Shown: positions 38,948 through 48,127 of the stretch, piece by piece
Numbering within the stretch: position 1 is the stretch's first letter
Layout: each line of letters begins with the position of its first letter
DNA from: a virus
Direction: 5' to 3' (one strand)
Length of the DNA: 64,000 nt
Virus record (IMG/VR): IMGVR_UViG_3300033571_014591
Span: 1-64,000 of that record
The notes under the pieces: model-generated
The model's database searches: none
The model's input: the letters and a program-made list of their open reading frames with translations, nothing else
Told to the model about the DNA's origin: nothing
Translations under genes and position numbers: made by a program

Positions 38948-39430
38948 ATGGCCTCAACTATTACTCTCTCTGGCGACTGGCTTGTTTCGCTCGGCAGTGC
39001 AATGCAGACCTCGGGCACGGGTAACCTCGGTACCTATGCTACAGGCGGTATTGCTGTCTCGGCTCAGCAGGTAGGCCTCGGCGTCATCAAGTCGATGGTG
39101 ATTGATCCTGCAGGCGGCTACACCTTTGAATGGGTAGCTTCGACAGGAAAGATCAAGGCGTATTACGGGAACGGCGGCCTTGTCGCCCACTCGCACGACC
39201 TCAAGATCATCGGCGGTCAGGCAGCTACAACTACTAACGAGCTTGGTTACTACGCCACTGACATCCTCGGTAAGGAAGCTGCGACAGACACAACCATCGC
39301 TGGTGCAGATTCTGCAACCAAGGGCGGCGTCGTTGCAGTGTCAGCTGGATCGGCTGCTGCAGGTACAGAAGTCACTACAGCCACATCACTTAGCGGTGTG
39401 ACCTTTAACTGGAGAGCCATCGGCATCTAA
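38948..39430 (+). CDS. Decoration-like structural protein (160 aa)
   Basis: Another Gly/Ala/Thr-rich, beta-rich protein starting MASTITLSGDWLV, preceded by AAGGAG. Its composition matches the upstream gene, suggesting two head-surface proteins. It ends just before a clear terminator. Confidence 0.6.
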   Translation: MASTITLSGDWLVSLGSAMQTSGTGNLGTYATGGIAVSAQQVGLGVIKSMVIDPAGGYTFEWVASTGKIKAYYGNGGLVAHSHDLKIIGGQAATTTNELGYYATDILGKEAATDTTIAGADSATKGGVVAVSAGSAAAGTEVTTATSLSGVTFNWRAIGI

Positions 39431-39454
39431 GTTATACTAGGCACTAAAGTCACT

Positions 39455-39487
39455 CGGGGCCAAGGAGTAATCTTTGGCCTCGTTTTA
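39455..39487 (+). terminator. Rho-independent terminator
   Basis: CGGGGCCAAG, a short loop and CTTTGGCCTCG form a 10-bp stem with one G-U wobble, followed by TTTTAT. This ends the capsid transcription unit with the best terminator of the late region. Confidence 0.75.
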
Positions 39488-39499
39488 TAAGGGAGCTTT

Positions 39500-40180
39500 A
39501 TGTCTGGTGTGATTGGGATTTCTACTGCTGAATCTGGCCGCTTCTCTATCTTCTACGCAGCCCTTGAGGGTCTTCAGATGCCCGATGAACCTGTGCAGAA
39601 GGTCTTTGCCCGGTCAGCTCAAATCTCAGAGAACCGTAATGCCATCACCAAACATGCCCTCGACGCTGGAGCCGATTGGGTACTCTACCTGGACGACGAC
39701 CATATCCTTAGCGGCGACGTCCTACTGCGTCTCCTTGCAACAGGTAAGGACGTAGTCTCAGCCCACTACGTGAGACGTCAGCCCCCTTTCGGTACATGTG
39801 CCATGGGTGTAGAGCTTCCCTCAGGAGCCTTCATGTGGAAAACCTTGGAGCCTGCCGAAACAGGCCTCGTCTCAGTTGCTGCTGCTGGTGCAGGTTGCCT
39901 GTTGGTTCGCCGTGCAGCCCTTGAAGCCCTAGACCCGCCCTACTGGACCCTCGGACAGATCCACCCCTCATCATGGGGAGACGATTTGGACTTCTGCCGC
40001 CGACTGCGCCGGAAGGGTTTTGAAGTCTTCGTTGACCTTGATAACCCTATCGGGCACATGATGACGGGCACTGTATGGCCCTCTAATAGCCCCAAGCAGG
40101 GCTGGATTGCCAACTTCGCCCAAGACCCGACTCAACCCATTTTAGCTCAGTGGCCTATGCCCCTGCCCGGAGACATTTAA
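39500..40180 (+). CDS. Glycosyltransferase (GT-A fold)
   Basis: 226 residues. A GT-A domain with metal-binding DxD in VLYLDDDHIL and a second acidic patch WGDDLDFCRR typical of family 2-like enzymes. It lies within the virion-structure operon, so it may glycosylate a capsid or fibre protein or host receptor. Donor and acceptor sugars cannot be read. A standard Shine-Dalgarno (GGGAG) precedes the ATG. Confidence 0.8.
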   Translation: MSGVIGISTAESGRFSIFYAALEGLQMPDEPVQKVFARSAQISENRNAITKHALDAGADWVLYLDDDHILSGDVLLRLLATGKDVVSAHYVRRQPPFGTCAMGVELPSGAFMWKTLEPAETGLVSVAAAGAGCLLVRRAALEALDPPYWTLGQIHPSSWGDDLDFCRRLRRKGFEVFVDLDNPIGHMMTGTVWPSNSPKQGWIANFAQDPTQPILAQWPMPLPGDI

Positions 40181-40183
40181 ACT

Positions 40184-41122
40184 ATGGCCAATACATTCGA
40201 GGAAATGAGCAGGTCGCTACGCCTCTATGTGCCGCAGCTTCCCATTACTCTCGCAGAGCAGTTCATCAGGGACCGCTACCGCCGTATCCTCGAACGCCGG
40301 GACTGGAGTGGCCTGCGGCGGGAATCCCAGTTCCTCCTGAGAGCACAGAAGGATGCAGGCACGGTAAGCTTCACCAGAGGTAGCACTACCATCACCGGCA
40401 CGGGCACGGCCTTTGACGCCACTGACATTGGCCGTCAGTTCAAGGCCGGGGTGGGATCCCCTGTCTACACCATCACAGACGTAGACGTCCCGCTGCAGAC
40501 TCTCACCCTGAACATGCCCATCGGGGTGGCCACCTCAGTGGACGTCACCTACCGCATTATTGACGCCTACGTGACCCCGCCCACGGACTTCCTGCGCTTC
40601 ATCACTGTAGCTGATCCACAGCAGGGCTGGCGACTGCGGCACTGGATTACCTCAGGGGAGCTTATGTCCATGGACCCCCAGCGGACCTTCTTTGGTCAAC
40701 CCTACTTGCTGGCTGACCGGATGTATGACGTCGCCACTGCTGCAACGGCCAATGATTACCGCCCACAATATGAAGCTTGGCCCTACACAACTGCCGCCAG
40801 AACCCTTTACTATACATACATTACGAAGGGGGCAGATTTAATCAATCCAACAGACCAGCCTATCTACCCTGTGCGGTCTGATGCGATTGTTTCGGGGGCA
40901 CTTGCAGATGTGGTTCGCTGGCCAGGGACTGCAGATCAGCCCAATCCATACTTTAGTAGACCAGAATACTGGAAAGCCTACGAAGGTGAATTTGAGGACA
41001 AGATGATTGAAATCGAGCGCCGTGATGAAGACCTCTACATGACTCAGCTCGAAATGTACCCAATGCTGAACTACTCGCTCGCCCCGCTCAGTGCGTCGTT
41101 CATCCAGAGCCACGCTATTTAA
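40184..41122 (+). CDS. Head-tail adaptor-like protein (312 aa)
   Basis: An N-terminal helical bundle (YVPQLPITLAEQFIRDRYRR) then beta-rich insert and a long C-terminal domain. The pattern LAEQFIRDRYRRILERRDWSGL is seen in connector/adaptor proteins of podovirus-like phages. It probably forms a ring below the portal. Confidence 0.65.
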   Translation: MANTFEEMSRSLRLYVPQLPITLAEQFIRDRYRRILERRDWSGLRRESQFLLRAQKDAGTVSFTRGSTTITGTGTAFDATDIGRQFKAGVGSPVYTITDVDVPLQTLTLNMPIGVATSVDVTYRIIDAYVTPPTDFLRFITVADPQQGWRLRHWITSGELMSMDPQRTFFGQPYLLADRMYDVATAATANDYRPQYEAWPYTTAARTLYYTYITKGADLINPTDQPIYPVRSDAIVSGALADVVRWPGTADQPNPYFSRPEYWKAYEGEFEDKMIEIERRDEDLYMTQLEMYPMLNYSLAPLSASFIQSHAI

Positions 41123-41140
41123 CTTTAAGGAGATCCCATT

Positions 41141-41359
41141 ATGTCCATCTATCAGAAGTCGCCGTTCAAGGACGCCATTGAGTCGAACCCAATCCCCACT
41201 CGGGGCAGCAAGGGCGGCCAGTATGATTCATCGGAAGTCCCAGACACCCCAGGTCGTTCGGGCGGCATGTATCCCGAACTTCACCGCGATACCCAGTTTG
41301 GCAATCCCTCTGGTAGCGGTCCCTACAGCACTCCTTACAAGGACAAGGTAGGCAAGTAA
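41141..41359 (+). CDS. Small virion-region protein with PFKDAI motif (72 aa)
   Basis: ATG 41141 follows AAGGAG. SPFKDAI near the N-terminus repeats the motif in the micro-protein at 35876. The rest is Gly/Pro/Ser-rich and disordered (SSEVPDTPGRSGGMYPELHR). Possibly a small assembly or decoration peptide. Confidence 0.55.
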   Translation: MSIYQKSPFKDAIESNPIPTRGSKGGQYDSSEVPDTPGRSGGMYPELHRDTQFGNPSGSGPYSTPYKDKVGK

Positions 41360-41363
41360 CTTC

Positions 41364-41687
41364 GTGCTCATCAGTGTGATGTATGGGGGCATCCTGGATC
41401 CATGGGAGCCCCCACCGCCCGGGGAAAGTACAACCGATAACAAGCTAGACTTGGGCTCAATCCACACCGCATACACTGGGCAGCAGCATACGTCCCTCGG
41501 GGGCTACAGAGGATTATTCTATGGCATTACAGAGTTTTGGAAAGGTCACGGTGTCAGCGGCTGGAACTATTGTGCGCGCTACATCGGGGCAGTCAGATCC
41601 CGCAGCGCGAGTTGCCTTACAAAGTATTCAGTTTCAGGCGCTGCCGAGCAATACCGGACTGATCTATATTGGTTTGAGCACACTTAA
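41364..41687 (+). CDS. Doubtful frame before the 41521 gene
   Basis: A GTG frame whose first 52 residues (VMYGGILDPWEPPPPGEST) look natural, but the second half overlaps the next gene. No Shine-Dalgarno is clear. It is included because 41360-41520 otherwise has no gene. Confidence 0.25.
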   Translation: MLISVMYGGILDPWEPPPPGESTTDNKLDLGSIHTAYTGQQHTSLGGYRGLFYGITEFWKGHGVSGWNYCARYIGAVRSRSASCLTKYSVSGAAEQYRTDLYWFEHT

Positions 41688-41868
41688 CAAGTCCACAGGA
41701 GCCGGGGTACTTGCAGTGCTCTCTGCACCAGCCTCAGCCACCACGGGAGCCTTCGCCTCAGCCAGCTTCAGTGAACCTCTTGCACCTGCAGGGCTCAATC
41801 TAGCTGACCTCTACGTTGACTCCACAGTTAACGGTGAGGGAGTCTTCATTAGCGGGGCCGTGCAGTAA
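41521..41868 (+). CDS. Structural protein (115 aa), unknown
   Basis: ATG 41521 follows AGAGGA at a normal distance. Beta-rich, Ala/Ser-rich (LIYIGLSTLNKSTGAG) like virion beta-sandwich proteins. It lies between adaptor and tail genes. Confidence 0.6.
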   Translation: MALQSFGKVTVSAAGTIVRATSGQSDPAARVALQSIQFQALPSNTGLIYIGLSTLNKSTGAGVLAVLSAPASATTGAFASASFSEPLAPAGLNLADLYVDSTVNGEGVFISGAVQ

Positions 41869-42161
41869 TGATCTATGTGCTGCTTGGCATCATTATTGCG
41901 CTGCAACTAAAGCCCATCCACAGCTTCCGCATCAAGAAGGACAAGCCAGTTGAGGCTCCGGTAGAAGCTACGCGCATGCTAGACGCCCAAGTAGCCATTG
42001 CCTCTGCCCTCTTCGACGTTGGCCTAAACGTGGAAGACTATAACCTCAATGGTGACCTCAAAGGTTCCAATAAGTTTGGGGAGATTATTTTCCACGCGGC
42101 CAAGCACATGGGCATGCCGCTTAACACTTATGCAGATTTGCATAAGTTCTTGGTGAAGTAA
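41868..42161 (+). CDS. Small protein with N-terminal hydrophobic anchor (97 aa)
   Basis: The first 12 residues (MIYVLLGIIIAL) form a membrane anchor or signal. A soluble helical domain follows (LDAQVAIASALFDVGLNVED). It overlaps both neighbours by a single base (TAATG type). Function is unknown. Confidence 0.55.
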   Translation: MIYVLLGIIIALQLKPIHSFRIKKDKPVEAPVEATRMLDAQVAIASALFDVGLNVEDYNLNGDLKGSNKFGEIIFHAAKHMGMPLNTYADLHKFLVK

Positions 42162-43030
42162 TGCCTACTCAAGTATTTGTCCAGCTTCCCTCTGATGTCG
42201 CCAATACAGGCAAACAGATTGAGCATGTTCAGCTAAACCCCTCTGGGTTCTACCGAGAAGTTATTGCGATTGGCAACCCGGACTCTGACACAGCTGTTGC
42301 TCCTGTGTCAGCTACTGCGGGTCTTAAGGTAGACCTCGGAACTGACAATGACGTAACTATTAGCGGATCCGTCGCTGTTACCAACGCAGACATCACAGCT
42401 ACAGCTACCGTCAGCGGCACCACTGCTGACGCTGCGGTCACTGGAGACAACTCAGGAACACTCAGTGCCAAGCTGCGGGGTATGAATAAAATCCTTGCGG
42501 ACGTCTGGGACTCAGTCAACAGCCGCCTCAAGGTCTACATTCAGAACGCAACTCTAGCTGTCGAAGGTACTGTTGCCAGCGACAGCGTAGATTCCGGTAA
42601 TCCCGTCAAGGTTGGTGCACAGGCGCGCAGCACAGACATCACTGCAGTAGCCTCTGCAGACCGAGTAAATCTCATTGCCGATCTACTTGGAAAACTAGTT
42701 ACTCTACCGTATACTATTCCTGAAAACAGTTTAAGTGGTACTGCAAGCAGCACAGGGACGTCCAACACGGAAATCATTGCTGCCCAAGGTGCAAACACTC
42801 GGGTGTACGTGACAAGCCTAATCATTTCAAATAGTAGTGACACAACTACAGAAGTGAACATCAAGAGTGCAAGCACAACGCTCATTACCGTTCCCGCTCC
42901 AGCAGGGGGAGGCGCAGTCATTCAGCTTCCTACTCCGTTGCGGTTAACGTCTAATGAGGCACTTAACTTTGCATCCGCTGCATCTGTAACAACAATGAGG
43001 GTATCTGCAGTAGGATTTAAGGGAATTTAA
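42161..43030 (+). CDS. Beta-rich structural protein (289 aa)
   Basis: Thr/Ala/Val-rich, repetitive beta segments (SGSVAVTNADITATATVSG) and a C-terminal beta-sandwich-like half with IISNSSDTTTEVNI. Typical of tail or fibre proteins. It ends 20 bp before the glycosyltransferase gene. Confidence 0.55.
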   Translation: MPTQVFVQLPSDVANTGKQIEHVQLNPSGFYREVIAIGNPDSDTAVAPVSATAGLKVDLGTDNDVTISGSVAVTNADITATATVSGTTADAAVTGDNSGTLSAKLRGMNKILADVWDSVNSRLKVYIQNATLAVEGTVASDSVDSGNPVKVGAQARSTDITAVASADRVNLIADLLGKLVTLPYTIPENSLSGTASSTGTSNTEIIAAQGANTRVYVTSLIISNSSDTTTEVNIKSASTTLITVPAPAGGGAVIQLPTPLRLTSNEALNFASAASVTTMRVSAVGFKGI

Positions 43031-43050
43031 CCCATGACCGAGCGCCTCCG

Positions 43051-43947
43051 ATGAAGACCAGCATTATCATTCCTGCGCGAAATGAGCAATTCCTGGTCCC
43101 CACTGTAGCTGATGTCCTGTCCAAGGCGCGGGGCGACATCGAAGTTATTGCTGTGCTCGACGGGTATTGGCCTAATCCCATGCCAGCAGATCACCCAAAC
43201 CTACGACTCCTCCACGTAGCTCCCGCTCGGGGCATGCGCCCAGGCATTACCGCAGCTGCACGTATGGCCACAGGAGACTTCATTATGAAGCTCGACGGCC
43301 ACTGTATGGTCGCTGAGGGCTTCGATGAGCAGCTCAAGGCGGATTATCTGGAAGACGACTGGATCCTGACGCCGCGCCGGTATCCACTGGATGCCGAGAA
43401 CTGGACTATCGAAGAAGGCAACCCCAAGTACCCCATCGATTACGAATATCTCTCCTACCCGTTTGAGCGGCTCGATGACCCCACCTGCGGGTTGCACGGC
43501 ACGTTCTGGACTGCCCGTCGAGACGCCCGTAAGGACATCATGCTGGACGAGGACATGAGTTCACAGGGCTCCTGCTGGTTTATGTCCCGGTCAAATTGGG
43601 AGCGCATTACTCCCCTCAGGGTAGACCTCTTCGGGAACTTCTACGGGGAATCCCAGGAGATCGGGCTGCAGACCCAAATGCGCGGTGGTGCCATGATGCG
43701 GACCAAGAACACCTGGTACGCCCACCTGCGTAAGGGCAAGAAGTACGGGCGCGGCTACGCACTTGGAGCAGAGGGTCACCGCCGTGGAGCCTACGCCATG
43801 CTCCGTATGTGCATGCTCAACGAGTGGCCGGGGCAGACAAAAACCCTGCAGTCTCTTGTTGAACGGTTCATGCCAGTCCCTGGCTGGCCAGCTGATCTCG
43901 ATAAATGTTTTGCAGAAGCGAAGGCGAGGATTTCCGGTGCCGTCTAA
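43051..43947 (+). CDS. Family 2-like glycosyltransferase (298 aa)
   Basis: N-terminal SIIIPARNEQFLVPTVADVL is the nucleotide-sugar binding start of family 2 enzymes. KLDGHCMVAEGF carries the DxD-like site. It is similar to the N-terminal half of the 573-residue protein at 44542 (LIPARNEQ, KLDAHCAVAEGF), so they are paralogues. Target is unknown, probably virion or host surface. Confidence 0.8.
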   Translation: MKTSIIIPARNEQFLVPTVADVLSKARGDIEVIAVLDGYWPNPMPADHPNLRLLHVAPARGMRPGITAAARMATGDFIMKLDGHCMVAEGFDEQLKADYLEDDWILTPRRYPLDAENWTIEEGNPKYPIDYEYLSYPFERLDDPTCGLHGTFWTARRDARKDIMLDEDMSSQGSCWFMSRSNWERITPLRVDLFGNFYGESQEIGLQTQMRGGAMMRTKNTWYAHLRKGKKYGRGYALGAEGHRRGAYAMLRMCMLNEWPGQTKTLQSLVERFMPVPGWPADLDKCFAEAKARISGAV

Positions 43948-44542
43948 TACACTTCAGGCGTGGCTCGATGCTCAGAATATTGCCCTTCCCGATGACCCTC
44001 TCGGTGTGCGGCTGCCCATTTCACGCTGGGAACACCTCCCTGCGCTGTTTGCCCACATGGGCTTCACACACGGAGCCGAAGTAGGCGTCGAGCAGGGACG
44101 CTACAGTCAGCGCCTCTGTGAACGGATCCCTAACCTCAAGCTTCTGGCTGTAGACGCATGGCTGGCTTACGGCGGCTACCGTGACCATGTGTCGCAGGAG
44201 AAGCTAGACGGCTTCTATGCAGACACAGTTAACCGCTTAGCCCCGTATGACCCTGACATTCGCCGTGGCCTCAGTGTCAATGTGGCTTCGACCATCCCTA
44301 ACGGCTCGCTGGACTTTGTCTACATTGACGGCAACCACACCCTACCCTACGTCATTGCAGACATTGCTGCGTGGGCACCAAAGGTCCGCAAGGGCGGCAT
44401 TGTCGCAGGGCATGACTACGGCAGGCGTTCAGTAGGGCACGTTGCGGAGGGGGTTCAGGCATGGACAGCTGCATACGACATTAGCCCCTGGTACATCTGC
44501 ACAGGAGACAAATCTCCCTCATGGTTCTGGGAGGTCAAGTAA
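43937..44542 (+). CDS. Class I SAM methyltransferase (Methyltransf_24-like)
   Basis: GTG 43937 follows AGGA at six bases, overlapping the previous gene by 11 bp. Motif I-like EVGVEQGRYSQRLCERI and post-I LLAVDAW are followed by LDFVYIDGNHTLPYVIADI and KGGIVAGHDY. This order is typical of Methyltransf_24, often found in glycan-modifying clusters. It lies between two glycosyltransferases, so methylation of a sugar is the likeliest role. Confidence 0.78.
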   Translation: MPSNTLQAWLDAQNIALPDDPLGVRLPISRWEHLPALFAHMGFTHGAEVGVEQGRYSQRLCERIPNLKLLAVDAWLAYGGYRDHVSQEKLDGFYADTVNRLAPYDPDIRRGLSVNVASTIPNGSLDFVYIDGNHTLPYVIADIAAWAPKVRKGGIVAGHDYGRRSVGHVAEGVQAWTAAYDISPWYICTGDKSPSWFWEVK

Positions 44543-46263
44543 TGGCCGACCTCTCTGTGCTGATTCCTGCTCGAAACGAGCAGTGGCTATCTAAGACCAT
44601 TGAAGACGTGCTCTCTAACATGAGAGGCGATACAGAAATCATCGCTGTGCTTGACGGAGCATGGGCAGATCCGCCTATTGCAGACCACCCGAAGGTTACA
44701 CTCATCTATCTGTCTCAGCCCATTGGGCAGCGAGCGGCGACCAACTTAGCTGCACGGCTCTCCACAGCCAAGTACATCATGAAGCTGGATGCCCACTGCG
44801 CTGTTGCAGAGGGGTTTGACCTTGAGCTCATCCGGGCTGCCGAAGAGCTTGGCCCACAGACCACACAGATCCCTGCCCAGACCAACCTGCACGTCTATGA
44901 CCGGGTATGCCAATCCTGCGGCAAACGGAGCTATCAGGGGCCACAACAGAACCCCTGTGACCACTGCGGTGGCCCATGCACAATTGAAGTCGTCTGGAGG
45001 CCTCGGAGGGGCACCAAGACCACAAATTGGACCTTTTCCCCTGAGCCCAAGTTTCAATACGGCGGCACCGCCCAGGGCAGCAGTGACATCGAAGACGTCA
45101 TGTCCTCACTGGGTGCCTGCTTCTTCATGGAGCGGGAGTTCTTTCATAACATCGGAGGACTGGACGAGCGGCACGGCTCTTGGGGGTCGTTTGGTATTGA
45201 GATTGCCTGTAAGACCTGGCTCTCAGGAGGCCGTCACGTGGTCAACAAGCGCACGTGGTTTTCACACTTCTTCCGCGTTGGTGGTATTGGGTTTCCCTAC
45301 CCCATCTCCGGGGCCGAACAGGAACGTGCACGGACCTACTCCAAGAACATCTGGTTCCGCAACCAGTGGCCCCTGCAGAAGCACCAACTCCTCTGGCTGG
45401 TTGATAAGTTCTGGCCCATCAAGGGCTGGACTGACGAAGACCGGGACCGCCTCATTAACATGGCAAACGGTGCCGATGAGCAGCCAGCCGACTCTGATGC
45501 CCACAACACCGCTGTGCCCTCTGCTGTAAATGTTCCTGCCCTACCCGTAGCAAAATCCACAGCAGGCATCCTCTACTACACAGACGGCAACCTGGACAAC
45601 ACAGTTGTAGGCGATGCCGTGCGTAGTCAACTCGCTACCATCGGGCTACCTATCACAGCGGTCTCTATCAAGCCCTTGGGGTTTGGCGACCAGCGTATTG
45701 TGTTGCCGCTTGAACGGGGATACCTCACCATGTTCAAGCAGATCTTGGCAGGACTTGAGGCCATGGATACCGATATTGTCTTCTTCTGTGAACATGACGT
45801 GCTCTATCACCCGTCCCACTTTGACTTCGTTCCCCCTGACCGCGAGCAGTATCACTACAACCTGCACGTGTGGAAAGTGGACGCTACCTCTGGGCGTGCT
45901 GTCCACTACCTCACCAAGCAGACATCAGGCCTCTGCGCCTACCGGGACATCCTTATTGAGCATTACCGGGAGCGAGTAGCCCGAGTCGAGCGCGATGGAT
46001 TCAGCCGCCGTATGGGGTTTGAACCTGGCTCCCATCGTCGGGCCGAACGAGTAGATGACCGCACCTCAGCTACCTGGATGTCCTCGGGCGCTAACCTTGA
46101 CATCAGGCATGACCGCAACCTCACCCAAACCCGCTGGAGTCCTACACAGTTCCGCGACCAGCGCAATTGCCAAGGCTGGACAGAGGCAGACGAAGTACCC
46201 GGCTGGGGTCTCGTCAAGGGCCGCATTGAAGAGATCCTCACAGCAGTGGGTGCCCGTGTATGA
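44542..46263 (+). CDS. Two-domain glycosyltransferase with zinc ribbon
   Basis: ATG 44542 follows GGAGG. The N-terminal GT-A (LIPARNEQ; DAHCAVAEGF) is interrupted by a four-Cys ribbon (CQSCGKRSYQG...CDHCGGPC). A linker with Ala/Pro residues leads to a second GT-A-like domain (about 345-573) with ALPV...GILYYTDGNL and FFCEHDVLYHPSHF. Two active sites in one protein suggest building of a disaccharide or polymer. Together with 39500, 43051 and the methyltransferase it makes a glycan module. Confidence 0.75.
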   Translation: MADLSVLIPARNEQWLSKTIEDVLSNMRGDTEIIAVLDGAWADPPIADHPKVTLIYLSQPIGQRAATNLAARLSTAKYIMKLDAHCAVAEGFDLELIRAAEELGPQTTQIPAQTNLHVYDRVCQSCGKRSYQGPQQNPCDHCGGPCTIEVVWRPRRGTKTTNWTFSPEPKFQYGGTAQGSSDIEDVMSSLGACFFMEREFFHNIGGLDERHGSWGSFGIEIACKTWLSGGRHVVNKRTWFSHFFRVGGIGFPYPISGAEQERARTYSKNIWFRNQWPLQKHQLLWLVDKFWPIKGWTDEDRDRLINMANGADEQPADSDAHNTAVPSAVNVPALPVAKSTAGILYYTDGNLDNTVVGDAVRSQLATIGLPITAVSIKPLGFGDQRIVLPLERGYLTMFKQILAGLEAMDTDIVFFCEHDVLYHPSHFDFVPPDREQYHYNLHVWKVDATSGRAVHYLTKQTSGLCAYRDILIEHYRERVARVERDGFSRRMGFEPGSHRRAERVDDRTSATWMSSGANLDIRHDRNLTQTRWSPTQFRDQRNCQGWTEADEVPGWGLVKGRIEEILTAVGARV

Positions 46264-46643
46264 GCCGTAAAGCCCTGCGTATGCTCTATGCTACGCTCCC
46301 GACTATTAACTGCAAGGGACTATGCTACCAAGAGTGCCAACACCCGGTTGCAGCGTGGCCTATTGAGCGGCGTGAAATGGAACGTACAACGGGTAAGCCC
46401 TATGTGTATCACACAGTAGAGCATCGATGCACTTATTTAAATGCAGCCCGTCAATGTGAAGCTCATGATGTGCGCCCTTATGTCTGCCGCGCTTACGGTA
46501 CTGCAGATACCATGCGCTGTGCGTTTGGCTGTGAAACTACCGAGGGCACTTATCTGACTGACGCGCAAGCAGCAGATGACTTCAGAACATTAGACCAGTT
46601 GAGTGGGAATCGTACCATGCAGAAGCCCAAGGCAGTACGCTAA
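46260..46643 (+). CDS. YkgJ-type Cys cluster protein (127 aa)
   Basis: CKGLCYQEC followed by CTYLNAARQCEAHDVRPYVC and CAFGC reproduces the Zn/Fe-binding YkgJ (PF03692) layout. Function in this family is unclear; a metalloenzyme acting on a modified product is possible. ATG overlaps the previous stop (ATGA). Confidence 0.75.
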   Translation: MSRKALRMLYATLPTINCKGLCYQECQHPVAAWPIERREMERTTGKPYVYHTVEHRCTYLNAARQCEAHDVRPYVCRAYGTADTMRCAFGCETTEGTYLTDAQAADDFRTLDQLSGNRTMQKPKAVR

Positions 46644-48127
46644 TGGCGATTAGTTCTACACCTGTCCAGTCGAAGATAGTCGCGGCTTCAAGTTCATCCA
46701 GTATCACGCTTGACTCGACACCGACTCAGGGTAACGTCCTAATCCTGTTTGAACGGCAGGGCAACGGTAATACCGTCAACCAGAATCCTTTGACCGCTGT
46801 GACGCAAACAGGCGTGACGTGGACATTGGTAGTACAGCAGGTCGCTCAGAATAACGTCGTCGGTATCTGGTACGGCATTGTTGGCGCAAGCCCAAGCGCC
46901 ACAATCAATTTCACTTTCACCAGTCCAGGTAACATCAATAGTGTTGCTACCTCGGTGGGAGAGTGGTCTGGTATCGATACGACGTCCCCTGTAGAAGCAT
47001 CCAGAGCTGACCAAAACGGTAGCAGCACTTCTGCGACAACAGGAAGCATTTCAACTACAGCAGCCGCGGAACGTCTAATTGTTGCAGCCAATCGCAATAT
47101 CAGTTTAACAACGACCTGCGACACCGCTGGGTTTGCAGAAGTAGTCACAGGCAGTCAAAACGCAGTCTATTTGAGAGCTGCCTCTGCCGCAAGTAGTTAC
47201 ACAGTTACTTGGACACTAAGCACGAAGGAGCGCTGGGTTACTGCCATTGCTGCATTTAAACCTTCTCTGGGCTCTCCCTCGGTTTCGCCCTCGGCGTCAC
47301 AAAGCCCTAGCAGTTCGGTTAGCCCCAGTGTAAGCCCGTCAGCGTCAGTATCTCCTTCTGCGAGCCTTAGTCCATCATCGAGTGTATCCGCGTCAGTGTC
47401 GCCAAGCTCGTCTGTGAGCCCCTCGTCTAGTGCATCAGCTAGTGTAAGTCCATCTGCATCAGTTAGCCCTAGCAGCTCGAATTCTCCTTCGGTCTCACCA
47501 TCCGCATCGGTATCACCATCGTCAAGCGTATCGCCGTCAGTTTCTCCGAGTGCATCAGTCAGTCCTAGCAGTTCAGCCAGTGCCTCCGTCTCGCCCTCCG
47601 CGAGCGTAAGCCCTAGTTCATCCGCGTCGGCATCTGTATCACCTAGCGCCAGCGTCAGTCCGTCATCGAGCATTTCGCCGTCGATTTCGCCCTCGGCGTC
47701 AACATCGCCGTCAGCCTCAGTGAGTCCCTCTCCAGGGTCAACACAGTCAGCCTACCCGGTCTCTGACATTGCGGCAGGCGGATGGACCCCCTCGACGGGC
47801 ACTGATCTCTTCGCCATGGTGGACGAGCCAAATGTCCCCAACGACAGTGACTGGATTAACTCCCCCTCAACCACAGGGGATTTAACCGTTGAGCTTCGCC
47901 AGGGCACTACGTTAATCGCTACTCGTACCCAAGCAGCACCAACGTCTTACACCACCTACATCTTTACTCTCACAGGGGGCGAAGTGGCAACGATCACCAA
48001 TTGGAGCAACCTGGCTGTGTGGCTTTCAGTTAATGGTACAGCTATCGCCAAACTGCAGCTGGGGACACTGTCCACCCCTGTTGATGCCTCCGGGACCAAG
48101 CTTTACATCAGGATGACGTCAGTATAA
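46643..48127 (+). CDS. Ser/Pro-repeat virion surface protein 1 (494 aa)
   Basis: An N-terminal jelly-roll-like domain (about 1-205, with [18 protein letters not shown] and [19 protein letters not shown]) is followed by about 160 residues of repeats of the type [21 protein letters not shown]-terminal beta domain follows ([16 protein letters not shown]...[10 protein letters not shown]). It is probably a tail fibre, spike or adhesin with a flexible stalk. The serine codons within repeats are strongly mixed (six codons used), so repeats are conserved as protein, not DNA. Confidence 0.65.
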   Translation: MAISSTPVQSKIVAASSSSSITLDSTPTQGNVLILFERQGNGNTVNQNPLTAVTQTGVTWTLVVQQVAQNNVVGIWYGIVGASPSATINFTFTSPGNINSVATSVGEWSGIDTTSPVEASRADQNGSSTSATTGSISTTAAAERLIVAANRNISLTTTCDTAGFAEVVTGSQNAVYLRAASAASSYTVTWTLSTKERWVTAIAAFKPSLGSPSVSPSASQSPSSSVSPSVSPSASVSPSASLSPSSSVSASVSPSSSVSPSSSASASVSPSASVSPSSSNSPSVSPSASVSPSSSVSPSVSPSASVSPSSSASASVSPSASVSPSSSASASVSPSASVSPSSSISPSISPSASTSPSASVSPSPGSTQSAYPVSDIAAGGWTPSTGTDLFAMVDEPNVPNDSDWINSPSTTGDLTVELRQGTTLIATRTQAAPTSYTTYIFTLTGGEVATITNWSNLAVWLSVNGTAIAKLQLGTLSTPVDASGTKLYIRMTSV

